Of a DNA stretch of 64,000 nucleotides, positions 35,170-46,847 are shown piece after piece; positions within the stretch are counted from its first letter, which is position 1, and the number at the start of each line of letters is the position of its first letter. The stretch lies in the NCBI GenBank assembly GCA_029931535.1, contig JAQPZY010001423.1, positions 2,692,501-2,756,500 of the forward strand, given 5' to 3'. The notes under the pieces were generated by a model that was not told the DNA's origin, did not search any database, and worked only from the letters and a program-made list of their open reading frames with translations. Source of the stretch: Margaritifera margaritifera (lineage: Eukaryota > Mollusca > Bivalvia > Unionida > Margaritiferidae). The position numbers were made by a program, and so were the translations under genes.

Positions 35170-35725
35170 TTATAACATTCGCAAGATCTTCGGTGCATCA
35201 TTTTCCTTAATCAATTAGTGACCAGAAAAACACTGTTCTCCATTTCTTATTCTTTTTCTTTACGTGTCAATGAGGTCTGAAGGGTTTTCGACGTCTCTTT
35301 CTGCGTTGTACTTGCTGTGGCGTAGAGGAAGAAGTAATGCCTTGGCCAGAAGTGTGAAGCCAATTTATACGTTTGTCTGGGCGCTCTAGGTCTTTTCCAC
35401 TTTTGAAGCAACATATTTTTCTTGCTGTCATGAAAGCTTGTTTAGGACTTTGTTTTTCGATTAGTACGTTTTGGAGAAATTATTTTCCTTACGTCAATGC
35501 TGCATCTTTTAAAGCATGTAATTCTCGAGTCACCATTGGTTTAAGATGGGTGCTACCATAAGAAAAGCGGATTTTAACAGCTCCTATCTCCTAAACCATG
35601 TCCTCCTTGTCGAGCGACTCCTTGGTAAACATGATACATCTGTTACAATTCACTGGATATTCATTTTCGAAAATGTAGTTTTATGGTGACTTTTCCTTTG
35701 GAGAATATAATAGTTTGTCCAAGAT
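35170..35725 (-). pseudogene. Small basic protein remnant between capsid genes
   Basis: Minus-strand reading gives REL-type helical pieces (LKPMVTRELHALKDAALTE) and a very basic stretch near 35305-35280 (RKRRRKPFRPH), in changing frames. Many Polinton-like elements encode a small basic, core-like protein. The identity is inferred from position and charge only. Confidence 0.35.
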
Positions 35726-35734
35726 CTCCTTTTA

Positions 35735-36480
35735 TATTAATATTGACACTTTCAAAATACGATTTACTGACAGGAAGATAATGAGGATGTACAAATTCTC
35801 GTGTTTCCTCCTCCATCGTAAGCAACTATGGCAGAATCCACTTTGAAAGGAATGACACAAAGGAACTGTGTTTCCCACGACGTTGTACTCGACGAAATCA
35901 GAATATACAAACATAAAATTTAGTCCTTCGTTTATTCGATAGGGTAGCGAAAATATTTCTAGAATCGATCGTTGTTGTGAATGTCTTTCATATGAGCGAG
36001 AGAGGTGTAACCACACAGAATAGCAAACAAACCGGGAGAAAACGCAATGGACAGTGTTTTTGCCGTCAGCAAAACACATTTTAAGACGACGAGAAACGGC
36101 ATGGTATTCGATCCGTACACTTCGGCGAGTTTTCTCCAGTGCTTTGCCAAACTGGTTGTTGAAAATAGCTAAAATCGTTTCAACGAGATGTTGAGCACTG
36201 AAATAAGATCCTGTATGAATTCATATGGTCCATAAATTCAATTGAGGATTGGTTAGTGATGGCATTTGAATTCATAACAGCCAGGATCATTTTTGTCCAA
36301 CTGTTCTTGGACTTGTTCCTTGAGAATATCCTTGAGAATATCGACGACGAAAGTGTTATGGCTTTCGTTGATATTGATGACTTGAAAACGATGAATGATT
36401 TCCACCAAAGCAACTTTCCAATGAGCTTTGTTACGACTAGGGGTAAATGTAACAAAAAAAAAAGAGTCAAACAAGCTTTC
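35735..36480 (-). pseudogene. Second Polinton-type capsid (penton-like) protein remnant
   Basis: The N-terminal part (36474-36253) contains NKAHWKVALVEIIHRFQVIN, a strand pattern with a central Trp that I associate with the minor capsid/penton-like protein of these elements. After a stop and frame change, 36150-35959 and then 36079-35732 give the C-terminal part, with YRINEGLNFMFVYSDFVEYN and VVGNTVPL. The middle third seems shortened and at least three frame changes are present. Order and strand relative to the other capsid gene fit a Polinton capsid operon-like block. Confidence 0.55.
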
Positions 36481-36828
36481 AAGATTTAAAATACAAATAT
36501 TTAATTTCCTAAAATATTAAAATATTTCAACAAACAATCAAAGTGAAAGAATTAAAAATAACTTACAGTATAGAATATCCTTAAAAGTCCTTTATTGTTC
36601 TAAAGTTCACTTATCCGGAAGTTAATCCAAATATTCCGAATGATGTAGGTTCCGAATGAAACCTTCACTGTACTGATGTACTAATAAGAATCAGTTACAT
36701 CCAAGTGTTATAAATTCCAAATAGTCCTTGTGAATATGGAATATTACAAGTTATAGAAATGTTTCCAATAATTCCACGGAGCTGTATAATTATTAAAGTT
36801 TAAGAAACAGTACTAAATAAGAAATGTA

Positions 36829-36833
<5 letters not shown>

Positions 36834-36917
<84 letters not shown>

Positions 36918-37010
36918 TGAAGTAGAATATCCACACACAAAATGTACCACTCTCGTTTTATGACCTCTCAGGCTGAACGAACTATGAACTAATGCCTAAA
37001 CACAGCAATA

Positions 37011-37097
<87 letters not shown>
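36834..37097. repeat. Two (TA)n arrays about 100 bp apart
   Basis: About 80 bp of TA repeat at 36834-36914 and again at 37017-37096, separated by unique sequence that includes cacacacaaaatgtaccactctc. Confidence 0.95.
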
Positions 37098-37098
<1 letters not shown>

Positions 37099-37784
37099 CT
37101 TCTGACTGCGCAGAACAGAATAAGGAAAACTAATGTAATCCTTCTAGAAAACAACCTTCTCCGAACCAATCAGAAACTAGGTTATGCGTGACACCACTAA
37201 AGTACCTATGCACTAACGTTTTTACCAGTCAATAAAGTTTTGACTCTTAAATGAATCATAGAATCTAGGTCAGAAGTTCAACCCACCCCCTAAACAACGT
37301 GATATACTAATGTTACAAGCGACAATATTTCCCAAATCCAATGTACTCAGTCACATTGAAATACCGTATATGTACTTTCTGCAAGACGACAGCTGTTAGA
37401 CTATTATGCAGAGATCATATACCTATACTATTATTTAAAAAACGAAATAATACATAATTCCGTAACACCTTCCTGATCCAATTGTATGGATGGAGGTGAT
37501 TTGGCTGTGAAACACCATAAGGTGTCGTTGGGAAAGACAAAATTGGTTATTCATAGTTCGATGGTTCTGGTCTCTGAGGAGTCACTCGTTGTCAAAGGAG
37601 AATACTTTTCCAAATATTCCAGAATAAGATTTCACATTTTTATAAAGATGGCGCAAGACCTCATGGAAGAAGTCCTGTGAGGGGAAATGAAAATATATAA
37701 TAAAAAAGCAAAGGAGACAAGTGATTTGAGGTTCACTTTTAAAAAGAGGCGTCCTTGTTGCGTCGTGGGGTCTATGATGAAACC

Positions 37785-37840
37785 TAATCGTCCTGGATAT
37801 CGTTGTTTTCAGGGCCATTCATATCTCTTAGAAAAGTGAA
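37785..37840 (+). promoter_or_regulatory. Degenerate second copy of the histone-type 3' signal
   Basis: ttttcagggccattcatatctcttagaaaag (read at 37806-37836) is almost identical to the right half of the signal at 31661-31690, including the downstream purine element. The left stem arm is lost (cgttgt in place of ggtcct), so it cannot fold properly. It indicates a duplicated sequence family rather than a second working 3' end. Confidence 0.6.
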
Positions 37841-37899
37841 ATTGGTCAAATCATTGCTAATATCTGTTTGTATGTTTGCGTATGTCTTAGTCTTCAGCA

Positions 37900-38730
37900 C
37901 ACAGAAAACAAAAACTTAAAAACCATTTCTACCTCAGTGTGGTAGTGTGTATGTAGGTACAGTGTGTGTGCATAAACACTCCCTAACCCTTGCCCAATGT
38001 TAAACCTATGTAACAAATCAGAAGAATAGTTTAGGACTGCGCGATTTCTCTCGACTTGTATAATGTAATATATCTACATATGTTTTCCTTCACGTCTGTG
38101 TACCGAATCGGAGAGATGTTTTCCTTCACAGCCATACTTAAAGGATAGAGCGGTGAGTTTGCCAGTCTTGTCATTCATCGTCAATCCTATGTAAAAGAAG
38201 AATGGCTAGTCAGCACTGTAAAGTCAGTAACCTTACCACTACTATGAGTCTGTTGTACAGAGTGCAACACCTCCTGGATCGGGTGAAAGATAGAAAGATG
38301 TGATGGATAGAATCTAAAAATGTCAACAGTACATTTCCCGTAGAGTCCTAGAACATTTTTAACATGGAAATGGACTATAACGTAATGTTGATTCTCCGTA
38401 AACACCCAGAGTGTCCCCCAGTGTCAAATTCCTGTAGAGACCCAGAGTAGCCCACAATGTTAATTTCCCGTAGACACCCAGTGACCAACAATCTTAATTT
38501 CCTGTATAGACCCATAGTGTCGCCTAATGTTAATTTCCCGTAGACACCCAAAAATTATTCAACATGGAAATAGTCTATAATGTATTGTTCATTTCCCGTA
38601 GACACTCAGTGTGTCAATAATGGTAAATTCCCGTACACACCCAGAGTGACGCACAATGTTAATGTAGACACTCAGAGTGACGGCTAATGTAAACCTACGG
38701 CGTAATGTTGATTCCCATAGACACCCAGAG
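37900..38730. repeat. Degenerate tandem array with ttcccgtagacaccca units
   Basis: At least seven diverged units share aatgttaatttcccgtagac followed by acccagagtg, with variable spacing of about 35-70 bp. The left part (37930-38000) has gtatgtaggtacagtgtgtgtgcataaacactcc, related to the array at 30430-31500. Confidence 0.75.
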
Positions 38731-38731
38731 T

Positions 38732-38733
<2 letters not shown>

Positions 38734-38815
<82 letters not shown>
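38734..38815. repeat. (AT)n microsatellite
   Basis: About 80 bp of AT repeat directly after the array. Confidence 0.97.
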
Positions 38816-38816
<1 letters not shown>

Positions 38817-38819
38817 CAA

Positions 38820-39715
38820 TGTCTAATAATAGACTTTACTTCACAAATTGCTTTCACTTTCCTGCATAGGTGCGTTCCTAAGAGCTTTATTTTAATTATC
38901 TTTTTTTTAATCCATGTCAATGACTCAAGTAGTCATCTGTTATCTGTCACAGCCATATCACTTAACAGTGCATTAATACAGTTCTGTGTCATAAAATACA
39001 CTTTCAAAAATTAATGATTAACCTTGGAGATTTACTCAATTTTCAAAACTCCACTTCCTCGGTAACTAGTGATGCAACTCAGAATAAATTTTCTTACCTC
39101 AAAATTTTTCTAAATCTGGTGAAACATCCATGATTGAGAAGTGTAGCTTTTTTTTCTTTTCTTTACTTTTTATTAGTTTGAAAATTTCGTGTTTACAATC
39201 GATTGAGAGAGGGTATTTTTTTGAGCGTCACATTTTTTTTTATCAAAGTTTATCATCCAGGGTTCTGTGCTAGAATGCTGACATTGCCTTGCACTATGAC
39301 CAAGTTGTTAAACTATTATGCCCAACAATGTGAAGTAAATGTAGACTGTAATAATTAAGATATATGAGCGTTTTCCCTTGGCTCGTACCGCACGCAAACT
39401 GTTTTTCAAAATGGAAGAGTAGCTTTTTGCAAAGAGGTGTATTAAATCATGGCCATATACGTGCTTCCTCACATAGCCTGCATGTGACTATAATTTGAGC
39501 GTTGGTTAAAATGAAATGTAAAACCACCAACATAATGGTTGCGGTAATAATAATGGATCAATTCTTGAGCCGTCGGAGAGATTATTCATTGACCACTGAC
39601 ACAGATACTACTTTCACACGAGTTATAACTTTATTTTAGCAAAATATTTAGGGCTTATATGCATTCAGTTTTCGATAAGTAAGAAAGGAGAGGTGGCAGA
39701 ACAACGAGCAGATCC
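38820..39715. other. No gene recognised
   Basis: AT-rich sequence without supported coding potential or known repeats. Confidence 0.4.
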
Positions 39716-39718
39716 AGC

Positions 39719-39975
39719 CAGGATATCACAACGATAGGGTACAATTACCACACACCCAAATCAGGATATCACAACGATGGGGTACGATTATCACACATCC
39801 AAACCAGGGTATCACAACGATGGGGTACAATTACCACACACCCAAACCAAGATATCATAACGATGGGGTACAATTACCACGCACCCAAACCAGGATATCA
39901 CAACGATGGGGTACAATAACTACACACCCAAACCAAGATATCATACTGATGGGGTGCAATTACCACTCATGTGAG
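39719..39975. repeat. 43-bp minisatellite, 6 copies
   Basis: Units of 43 bp contain ggatatcacaacgatggggt, then acaattaccacacacccaaa. Divergence between copies is moderate. Confidence 0.95.
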
Positions 39976-40190
39976 CATAACTTTTAAGTAATAATAATTC
40001 CATTTTATAAAATGTGGTATTTATTTACAACCCTCACAAACCACGCAGTCTGCGTAGTCAACTATAAGCAGAAAGCAGACTTTACCTCTAAAAATATAAG
40101 CATTATTTTTCAATTTGAAACTCCCCTGCAAAAATGTGCCACTCGAAAAAAAGTTTTCAAAATGAAAGGACGCCTTTTCATGTCTGACAG

Positions 40191-40193
<3 letters not shown>

Positions 40194-40278
<85 letters not shown>
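40194..40278. repeat. (TA)n microsatellite
   Basis: About 85 bp of TA repeat. Confidence 0.97.
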
Positions 40279-40281
<3 letters not shown>

Positions 40282-40809
40282 GATATGCTACAATTCGGCG
40301 ACACACAAGCAACCTTTGGGCGACAGCGGTCACCAAGAGGATATATCTGGGGTCACCAAAAGAATAAAACAATAATCCTTACTATTTATGTTAAAAGAAA
40401 AGCGTATTAGCTATTTCAGAATTATGAATGAGATAGTAATAAGGCTAAACCTTACTTTAAAACCAAGAACGGATTCGTAGATTTTTACATTTTACGATTT
40501 TGATATATATACGCGGTGCAACCTTCCGGTGACATCACGTATACTATGGATATCTCTGTTGATAGGATGTATATTTACATTACTAAAATAGGTTTTAAAA
40601 TGCATTTTTATCATCATCGTTGTTACGTATCGAACCGTTATCATAAATAATGTTAAAGTTAAAACCCAACCTTTTAGCTAAGTTTAGTCCCACTTCTAAG
40701 CTTAACCGCTTTTGTCATACATTCTAATGTAATGCGCATGAATATAGTCAGCTTCCAGACAACCATCCTGGATATTATTCGCAATAATAGCTGGCTTTAC
40801 CATTAAGGG

Positions 40810-41030
40810 GGGCGCTCTACAGATAATACGTGCTTCTGAGAGAGTGACAGGTGTAAGATGAAGTTGTTTGCGTTTGCAACATGCACAATGGAGAGATTGT
40901 TGGCATACCTCTATGCTACTTTCATGTACTGTCGCTGAAATTTCTTTACATATTGTACTTGTGGAAATTGGACATGATCTAAGCACACAACAGACAAAAA
41001 TGGCAGCTCCAAAGTACTCTAAAAATCAGC
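40810..41030. repeat. Dispersed repeat, copy B
   Basis: Same family and orientation as 5455-5690. This copy has an extra cgtttgcaacatg near 40870. The antisense strand keeps LRSCPISTSTICKEISATV and VCQQSLHC, matching the antisense reading of copy A with mostly conservative changes. Confidence 0.75.
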
Positions 41031-41469
41031 CTGAATTAGTCAAAAAATACACTATTTTCAGCAGTTATTAAAATAGGGAAACAAATGTTGCCAGAGTAGG
41101 TAACACCAGCCTCTGAAAGTAAAATGAATGAATTATAAAATATATATAAAAAAAAGTAAAAAAAGTTATCTGCTCTTTTTTTTTTTTTATTTTTATTTAT
41201 TTACCTTTGAAGTCCAGGAAGTGAAAATGACCAAGCGGAGCTAGCAGTTTTTTGAGAGGTGCACATCTTACGTAAGACCAAGCTGTATACTCTATAACCC
41301 AAATTTCACCCATCAATCATACACCAAAATAAAGGGAATTCAAAGTTCTTTTAACAATACCTAAGATATACAAGATCTTTTTTAAATAGCCAGGACAACC
41401 AGTGAGGAAAACCTGGGTAATTCTTTTTCTTTAAAAATCAAACCCTATGCAAAGTACGAAAATGGAGAG

Positions 41470-42690
41470 TGTCTCCTTAAGACAAATATGAAAGTTTGTG
41501 CAATTGCTTTTCTCTTTCTCATATAATCATGTATGCTTTTCTCAACAAAATGGTATATTAACATTGATGTTATGCATGAAAATAAGATAATTATGCCTGT
41601 TTTGCTCTTGCTAACAATATGCCTTGTGGCAGTATTTTGTGTGCAATAACCTCAATTATGGGGAAATTAGGAGTCTTAGAACAGAGGAGTAAAGTCAACT
41701 TAAATTTAAAACTGTTGTATTAAGTCAAAGAAAAATATAGCAAAAATGTTTCTTTTCATTCGCTTGTAATAAAATTGCGGAAAAAAATGATAATTAAGCA
41801 GATTCGTTTTCTTCCATATACTAGTGTTAGAAGAATTAGCAAACTTTGTACCCTTTGACCTATGACCTCTGTGAACCTGAACTCTTCCATCCCTGTTCAA
41901 ACTGTACATCTTATTAGTGACATCTCAGGAATAATTGTGGCAAGTTTCATGTTCCTGTCTTTTACCAAAACATTGGTTGCTATTGTTGAGAAAATGCAAG
42001 GTGTATTTTGAAAATAGCTCACTTTTCATCATGGGGGTGGGAGTGGGGGCTGGGCTTGTGTGGGACTCTGCTACTAATGAATACTGTTCTGTGGAAAAAA
42101 TACATGAGAATTATTCAAAAGGACTGTTTAGATGCTTGCGACTTAAATGTTTCAGCTCTACAGCCAAAATTAAATCATATAATAATAATGCAGATAAGTG
42201 GTCTTTATGACAAATATGAAAATGTGTGCAATTGTTTTTCTCTTTCCCATATAATCATGTATACTTTTGTCAACAAAATTATATATTAACATTGATGTTA
42301 TGCATGAAAATAAGATAATTATGCCTGTTTTGCTCTTGCTTACACAATATGCCTTGTGGCAGTATTTTGTGTGCAATGAACTCAATTATGGGGAAATTAG
42401 AAGTCTTAGAACAGAGGAGTAAAGTCAACTTAAATTTAAAACTGTTGTATTAAGTGAAAGAAAAATATAGCAAAAATGTTTCTTTTCATTCGCTTGCAAT
42501 AAAATTAAGGAAAATAATGATGATAAAGCAGATTCGCTTTCTTCCATATACTGGTGTTAGAAGAATAAATAAACTTTGTACACTTTAACCTTTGACCTCT
42601 GTGAACCTGAACTGTTCAAACTGTACATTTTATTAGTGACATCTCAGGAATAATTGTGGCAAGTTTCATGTTCCTGAAAAGTTGGAAAAA
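41470..42690. repeat. Direct repeat of about 480 bp, two copies 725 bp apart
   Basis: 41480-41960 and 42205-42680 are near-identical (for example gacaaatatgaaa.tttgtgcaattg, ttatgcatgaaaataagat, gtgacatctcaggaataatt). The intervening 240 bp is unique and includes a G-rich stretch (tgggggtgggagtgggggctg, 42031-42052). No coding function is seen. Confidence 0.85.
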
Positions 42691-43184
42691 CGTTGAACAA
42701 AATACAAAGGATGTAAGAACTGCTTCAACATCACATACATGGTCATGGATATTACAATTACATTATCTGAAATCATTTATGATGAAAGGTTTAAATGTAA
42801 TTGAGGCCCGATGATAAAAGTCAATTCATTTGATGAACGTTGCAAAAGAAAAGTACACTAAAGGTATTCGTAAGCAAAGTCGAAATAAATAGAAAAGGAA
42901 AGAAACTATTAGAAGAGTAAAAGAAACGGGAGTAAAAGTGTTATCTTCAATAATTGTGATGATGTATGCAAATTGGTGATAATTAAATAAGCAACAGACA
43001 TCAAATAGGTTTTCGTGACTTTGGTTTCAGTTCAGATGAGAAAGATGTAACACTTGGTCAGTCAATTGACAATGACTTAAACTTGAATAACAACTGCATT
43101 ACGCATTCTGTACCTAAATCCGATACATCTAACAGAGAGTTTACAATGAAATGTATTGATGTTTAAATACGTAATAGTCTAGAG

Positions 43185-43462
43185 CAGTGGTGCCCAACCT
43201 GTGGGCCCTGGGGGGACGCGTGGTTATTCCAAGGGGTTTGCGAATTCATATAGCTTCGCAGCGAGTATTGCTCCTCCAGTCAGCTCTTGCTGTCCTGTTA
43301 TCCCCGCCGTTGCGAGCAAATCATGTTCGAATTTAGCGCGCCAAGCTGATAAATATTTATCCCCGCCACAGCCTAAAAGTACAACTATTAGCATGTGGGG
43401 GTCCGTGCAATTTTTTGAGGTTACAAAGGGGTCCTCATACTCAAAAAGGTTGTGAACCACTG
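43185..43462. mobile_element. hAT-type MITE with perfect 8-bp target duplication
   Basis: The 278-bp element starts CAGTGGTGCCCAACCTG and ends with the inverse of CAGTGGTTCACAACC. It is flanked on both sides by gtctagag (43177-43184 and 43463-43470), the 8-bp duplication expected of hAT transposases. The TIR resembles the Charlie/Tip100-like CAGTGGT-type. No transposase is encoded; the open stretch over it is incidental. It is inserted in a degraded LINE. Confidence 0.9.
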
Positions 43463-43479
43463 GTCTAGAGTCAATGCAA

Positions 43480-45440
43480 TGCATGGTATCAAAACATACA
43501 AAAAAGATGTAGACAATAAATTAACATGTATTGAACAGAATGGTAATGAGAGAGAAAACATAATTCAAGAGTTTCAAAAACAGACTGATAACAACAGAAG
43601 AGAAAAATGAGTTTAGATGCACAGAACTGCTTTAAATATAGGTTCAACGCGATATCTGATGCAAACAACACAAATCGGAAGAGAAAGAACTGATCAAATA
43701 CCAGACATTCAACAATATTTGCCACCTGTTGAACACGTGAGAAACTCGGAAGCAGTTGCGTTACAGAGTAAAATTAAAAGATCTCCATGAATGGTTGTAG
43801 TACCAGTAATACTAACTTCAACAACAAGATGTATGCTAAAACTTTGCCAGAACTGCAGAAAAGTGAATGTTTAGCAACAATACCCCAAAATTCAAAGACA
43901 ATAAAAACAAAATAAATGTGAATAAAATTGTGATAAACAGAATAAGAACAAATATAAGTTGTATATTAGTGATTTAAAGAACGAAATGAAAATGTTAAAT
44001 GTTCAGACATTACCAACTGTCAAAGATAAGGTTACTGCTGGAATATAACTATAAAATGGGCTACAACAGAATATTTTGACAGAGATCTGGTTATTAATAT
44101 TGGTGTGTTACTGAGTAGTATTGACGAATTTGACATAATGATAAACTTGCGACAAAAGATTTATTAATTTAGAATTTAAAAATTTTAACTGGTGCATTCA
44201 AAGCTAAAATGGCTTTTAAAAAAGATTCTTTCATTAAGTATATTAAAAGAGGAAATTTATAAATACATCCAGGAGCTGTATAATAAAACCAATCTAATTA
44301 TTCATGGCTTGGTGGTGTTTGGCGGCATTTTCAACACATTATTCTTATATTATGTCGAGAAAATGGGAACTAAGCGCCTTTCCCAAGACCACACTTAGAC
44401 AGCTAAACCGGGCTGGCCAGGCGGGTATAGAACCACAACTCTAGGATTAAAAGCATGATGCTCTATTAAGTGAACTACTGCGGCTTCCCCCGAAGTAATG
44501 TCCAATGAGGTGAATCCAGATGGTATTGATGCAATATTGTTTCCTGAAAAATGATTAACCGGAAAAAAATAGGGATGCCTGGTTCATCAGTAAATTATCG
44601 GATAACGAGCCCCGTTGTGAATTAATGTACGAAGATGGCGAGTTAATATATAGAACATAATCCTGATATTTAACATTTATCTGTATATTCATACATATAT
44701 CACATATTAGAAGATATATCCCCAAAAAGGGTTCTTGAATATTTTTAAGGCTGAATTCCGTTTTACCCACTGGTTAGTATTTTTGTGCTTAACTATTGAT
44801 CACTGCTGAATACAAAGGAGATATTATGGTAAGTGTATTTGCTTCGGCAGCGAGCTCTCCAATTTGTACATATCCTAATGAAATGGTATTCATTTAATCA
44901 CTGATAAATTATTATGTACTAAAACCATATACAGTGATGCCCTTTTGATGCTTGCAGTGAATTGAATGCTTGTATTACAGATTTATTGGACTATATTCGT
45001 GAAGATAATTTTGATCTGTGTTCGATGCAGATATTTCTTATTATGGTACAAACTACTGAAGTTAGCGATTAGAGGAAATATTTATAATATTATGCATTCT
45101 ACGTATGCATTCTCTGTATGCGTGCAGCTGGGGTACGGTAAGATGACTGTTTAACACCGCTTTTATTTGTTATGTTTAATAACGATTTTGAAGTGAAATT
45201 TTCAGAAAATGAGGTTCGTGGATAGATTTAATTACGTTGCAGTTGTTTTTGATTTTTTGATTTTTTATGCAGATGATATAGTAATTTTGTTTCCGAAATA
45301 AAAGGTTTCCAAATTTGTTTTGGATACTCTTGGAAACTACTGGTAACTATTGGTATAAATGGCGTTTAAAAGTAAATACAAACAGGTCACAAATTATGTT
45401 AATTTAAAGGGCTGGAAATATAGTAGATAATGCTAAGATT
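43480..45440 (+). mobile_element. Decayed plus-strand LINE (ORF1-like and RT pieces)
   Basis: RT pieces on + are YKLLKLAIRGNIYNIMHSTY (45042-45102), then DCLTPLLFVMFNNDFEVKF (45142-45200, motif B region) and FYADDIVILF (45265-45294, intact motif C). Stops and shifts separate them. Upstream, 43480-44160 has fragments of a charged, Asn/Lys-rich protein (VDNKLTCIEQNGNERENII) that may be ORF1. A SINE (44338-44490) sits inside. Confidence 0.6.
44338..44490 (-). mobile_element. tRNA-Lys-derived SINE fragment
   Basis: Read on the minus strand from about 44488: gccgcagtagttcacttaat..agagcatcatgc (A-box-like), an anticodon loop resembling tRNA-Lys (cttttaatc), then gttgtggttctatacccgcc (B-box-like, decayed) and a body with gggaaaggcgcttagttccc. 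Pol III-type head plus a LINE-like tail is a SINE architecture. Mutations in the B box make it unlikely to be active. Confidence 0.65.
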
Positions 45441-45534
45441 CGTTTATAGGCTATGAACCAAGAAACTAGTTTTAAAAAAATTCTTTGCATAGATTTTATG
45501 TTGTAGATTTATATAGGATTTTTTAAAAAAAAAT

Positions 45535-45705
<171 letters not shown>

Positions 45706-46434
45706 GGTGCACGTGGACTAAACGAATAAAGTCTTCTCCCAGATGGATAAGGCAGATATGCAGCTGTAATAATGTATATAGATACCACCCAAGTTTTATT
45801 TTTTTGTTTTTTTTTTCTTCTGTGCCACCTTCCGAATTCATGTATTATATTATGTACTTGCCATGGTTTGGTTATTGACTTTATGCAATAAACTGTATTC
45901 GTTCATTGATTCACCTGATAATGATGACTTTTCTGTACTACGTAACACGAAATATTTTTTTAAACCTATAATAATTTCAGTTTTTTTCTTTGTACAATTG
46001 TGCACAACTTTTAACATACGTGTAAAGTTGGTTATATAACGTGTATTACAAAATAATAGCTGCAATATAGCAGATTATGTGGTAGCGTGAACAGAGTGAA
46101 CCGAGTTGTTTCCCTTTATTACAAATTTGGACTAGTTGGTCACAGAATCGCCAACAATCATCATCATCATCATCATCAATCTTTATTTCCTCTTTTCAGA
46201 GATAAGGATGCAGACAAATGAGAAAGAAAACAATGAAACAATATTTAAATGAATTGAATTAGTTATATACAATTAACAGAGGTATACATGAGAGGAATCT
46301 GTGAATTTTCCCTATGAGGATTCTTATATGAGGACACTATACTTATCAAAAGTATGGTGCACTCTTGCGCAATCCTTCAATGCTTAATTATTGTACACAT
46401 CATCATTATTTTACAGAAAATAATATTGTATATG

Positions 46435-46437
<3 letters not shown>

Positions 46438-46492
<55 letters not shown>
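46438..46492. repeat. (TA)n microsatellite
   Basis: About 55 bp of TA repeat within the LINE 3' region. Confidence 0.95.
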
Positions 46493-46495
<3 letters not shown>

Positions 46496-46847
46496 CATGC
46501 ATGAAGACATGATTATCAAGATTTCAACGATCACATAATTCCAAATCTTGATAATCTGAAAATCGATCTTATTACCATGAAAAGAATCCATGAATTACAG
46601 TTGCAGAGAATACTGAGGCAGACATTATAAAATTTCTCAGTATTTCAGACTCGTCTAGGCCGATACCGTTGGGAAATTCTCTACCAAGGAGATGTTGAAT
46701 AAATTCTTCATCTGATATATTATGAAGGCACACGCCAAGACGAATGTCAAAGTTATTTATAATATGTGTCCAAAATATGTCTCGTTGTCGCACAGTGCTC
46801 TGACAGGATATAAATGCATGGATTATTACATCTGTGTAAGAGTAACT

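Larger units (their letters stand above)
34030..36490. mobile_element. Decayed Polinton-like element 2
   Basis: Integrase sequence on + (34030-34790) is followed immediately by capsid-type genes on - (34805-36480). The tail-to-tail arrangement, chromodomain-ended integrase and two distinct capsid-type proteins are a Polinton/adintovirus signature. All genes are broken by stops or frameshifts, and no PolB, ATPase or terminal repeat was seen here. Composition is close to the AT-rich surroundings, so this relic looks older than element 1, or was adapted differently. Confidence 0.7.

Noticed and set aside
43224..43484. 86-codon open frame as a gene
   Set aside because: It lies across the hAT MITE and its border; no conservation or start context supports it.
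44338..44490. Functional tRNA-Lys gene
   Set aside because: The B box is mutated, the acceptor stem does not pair, and a SINE body follows.
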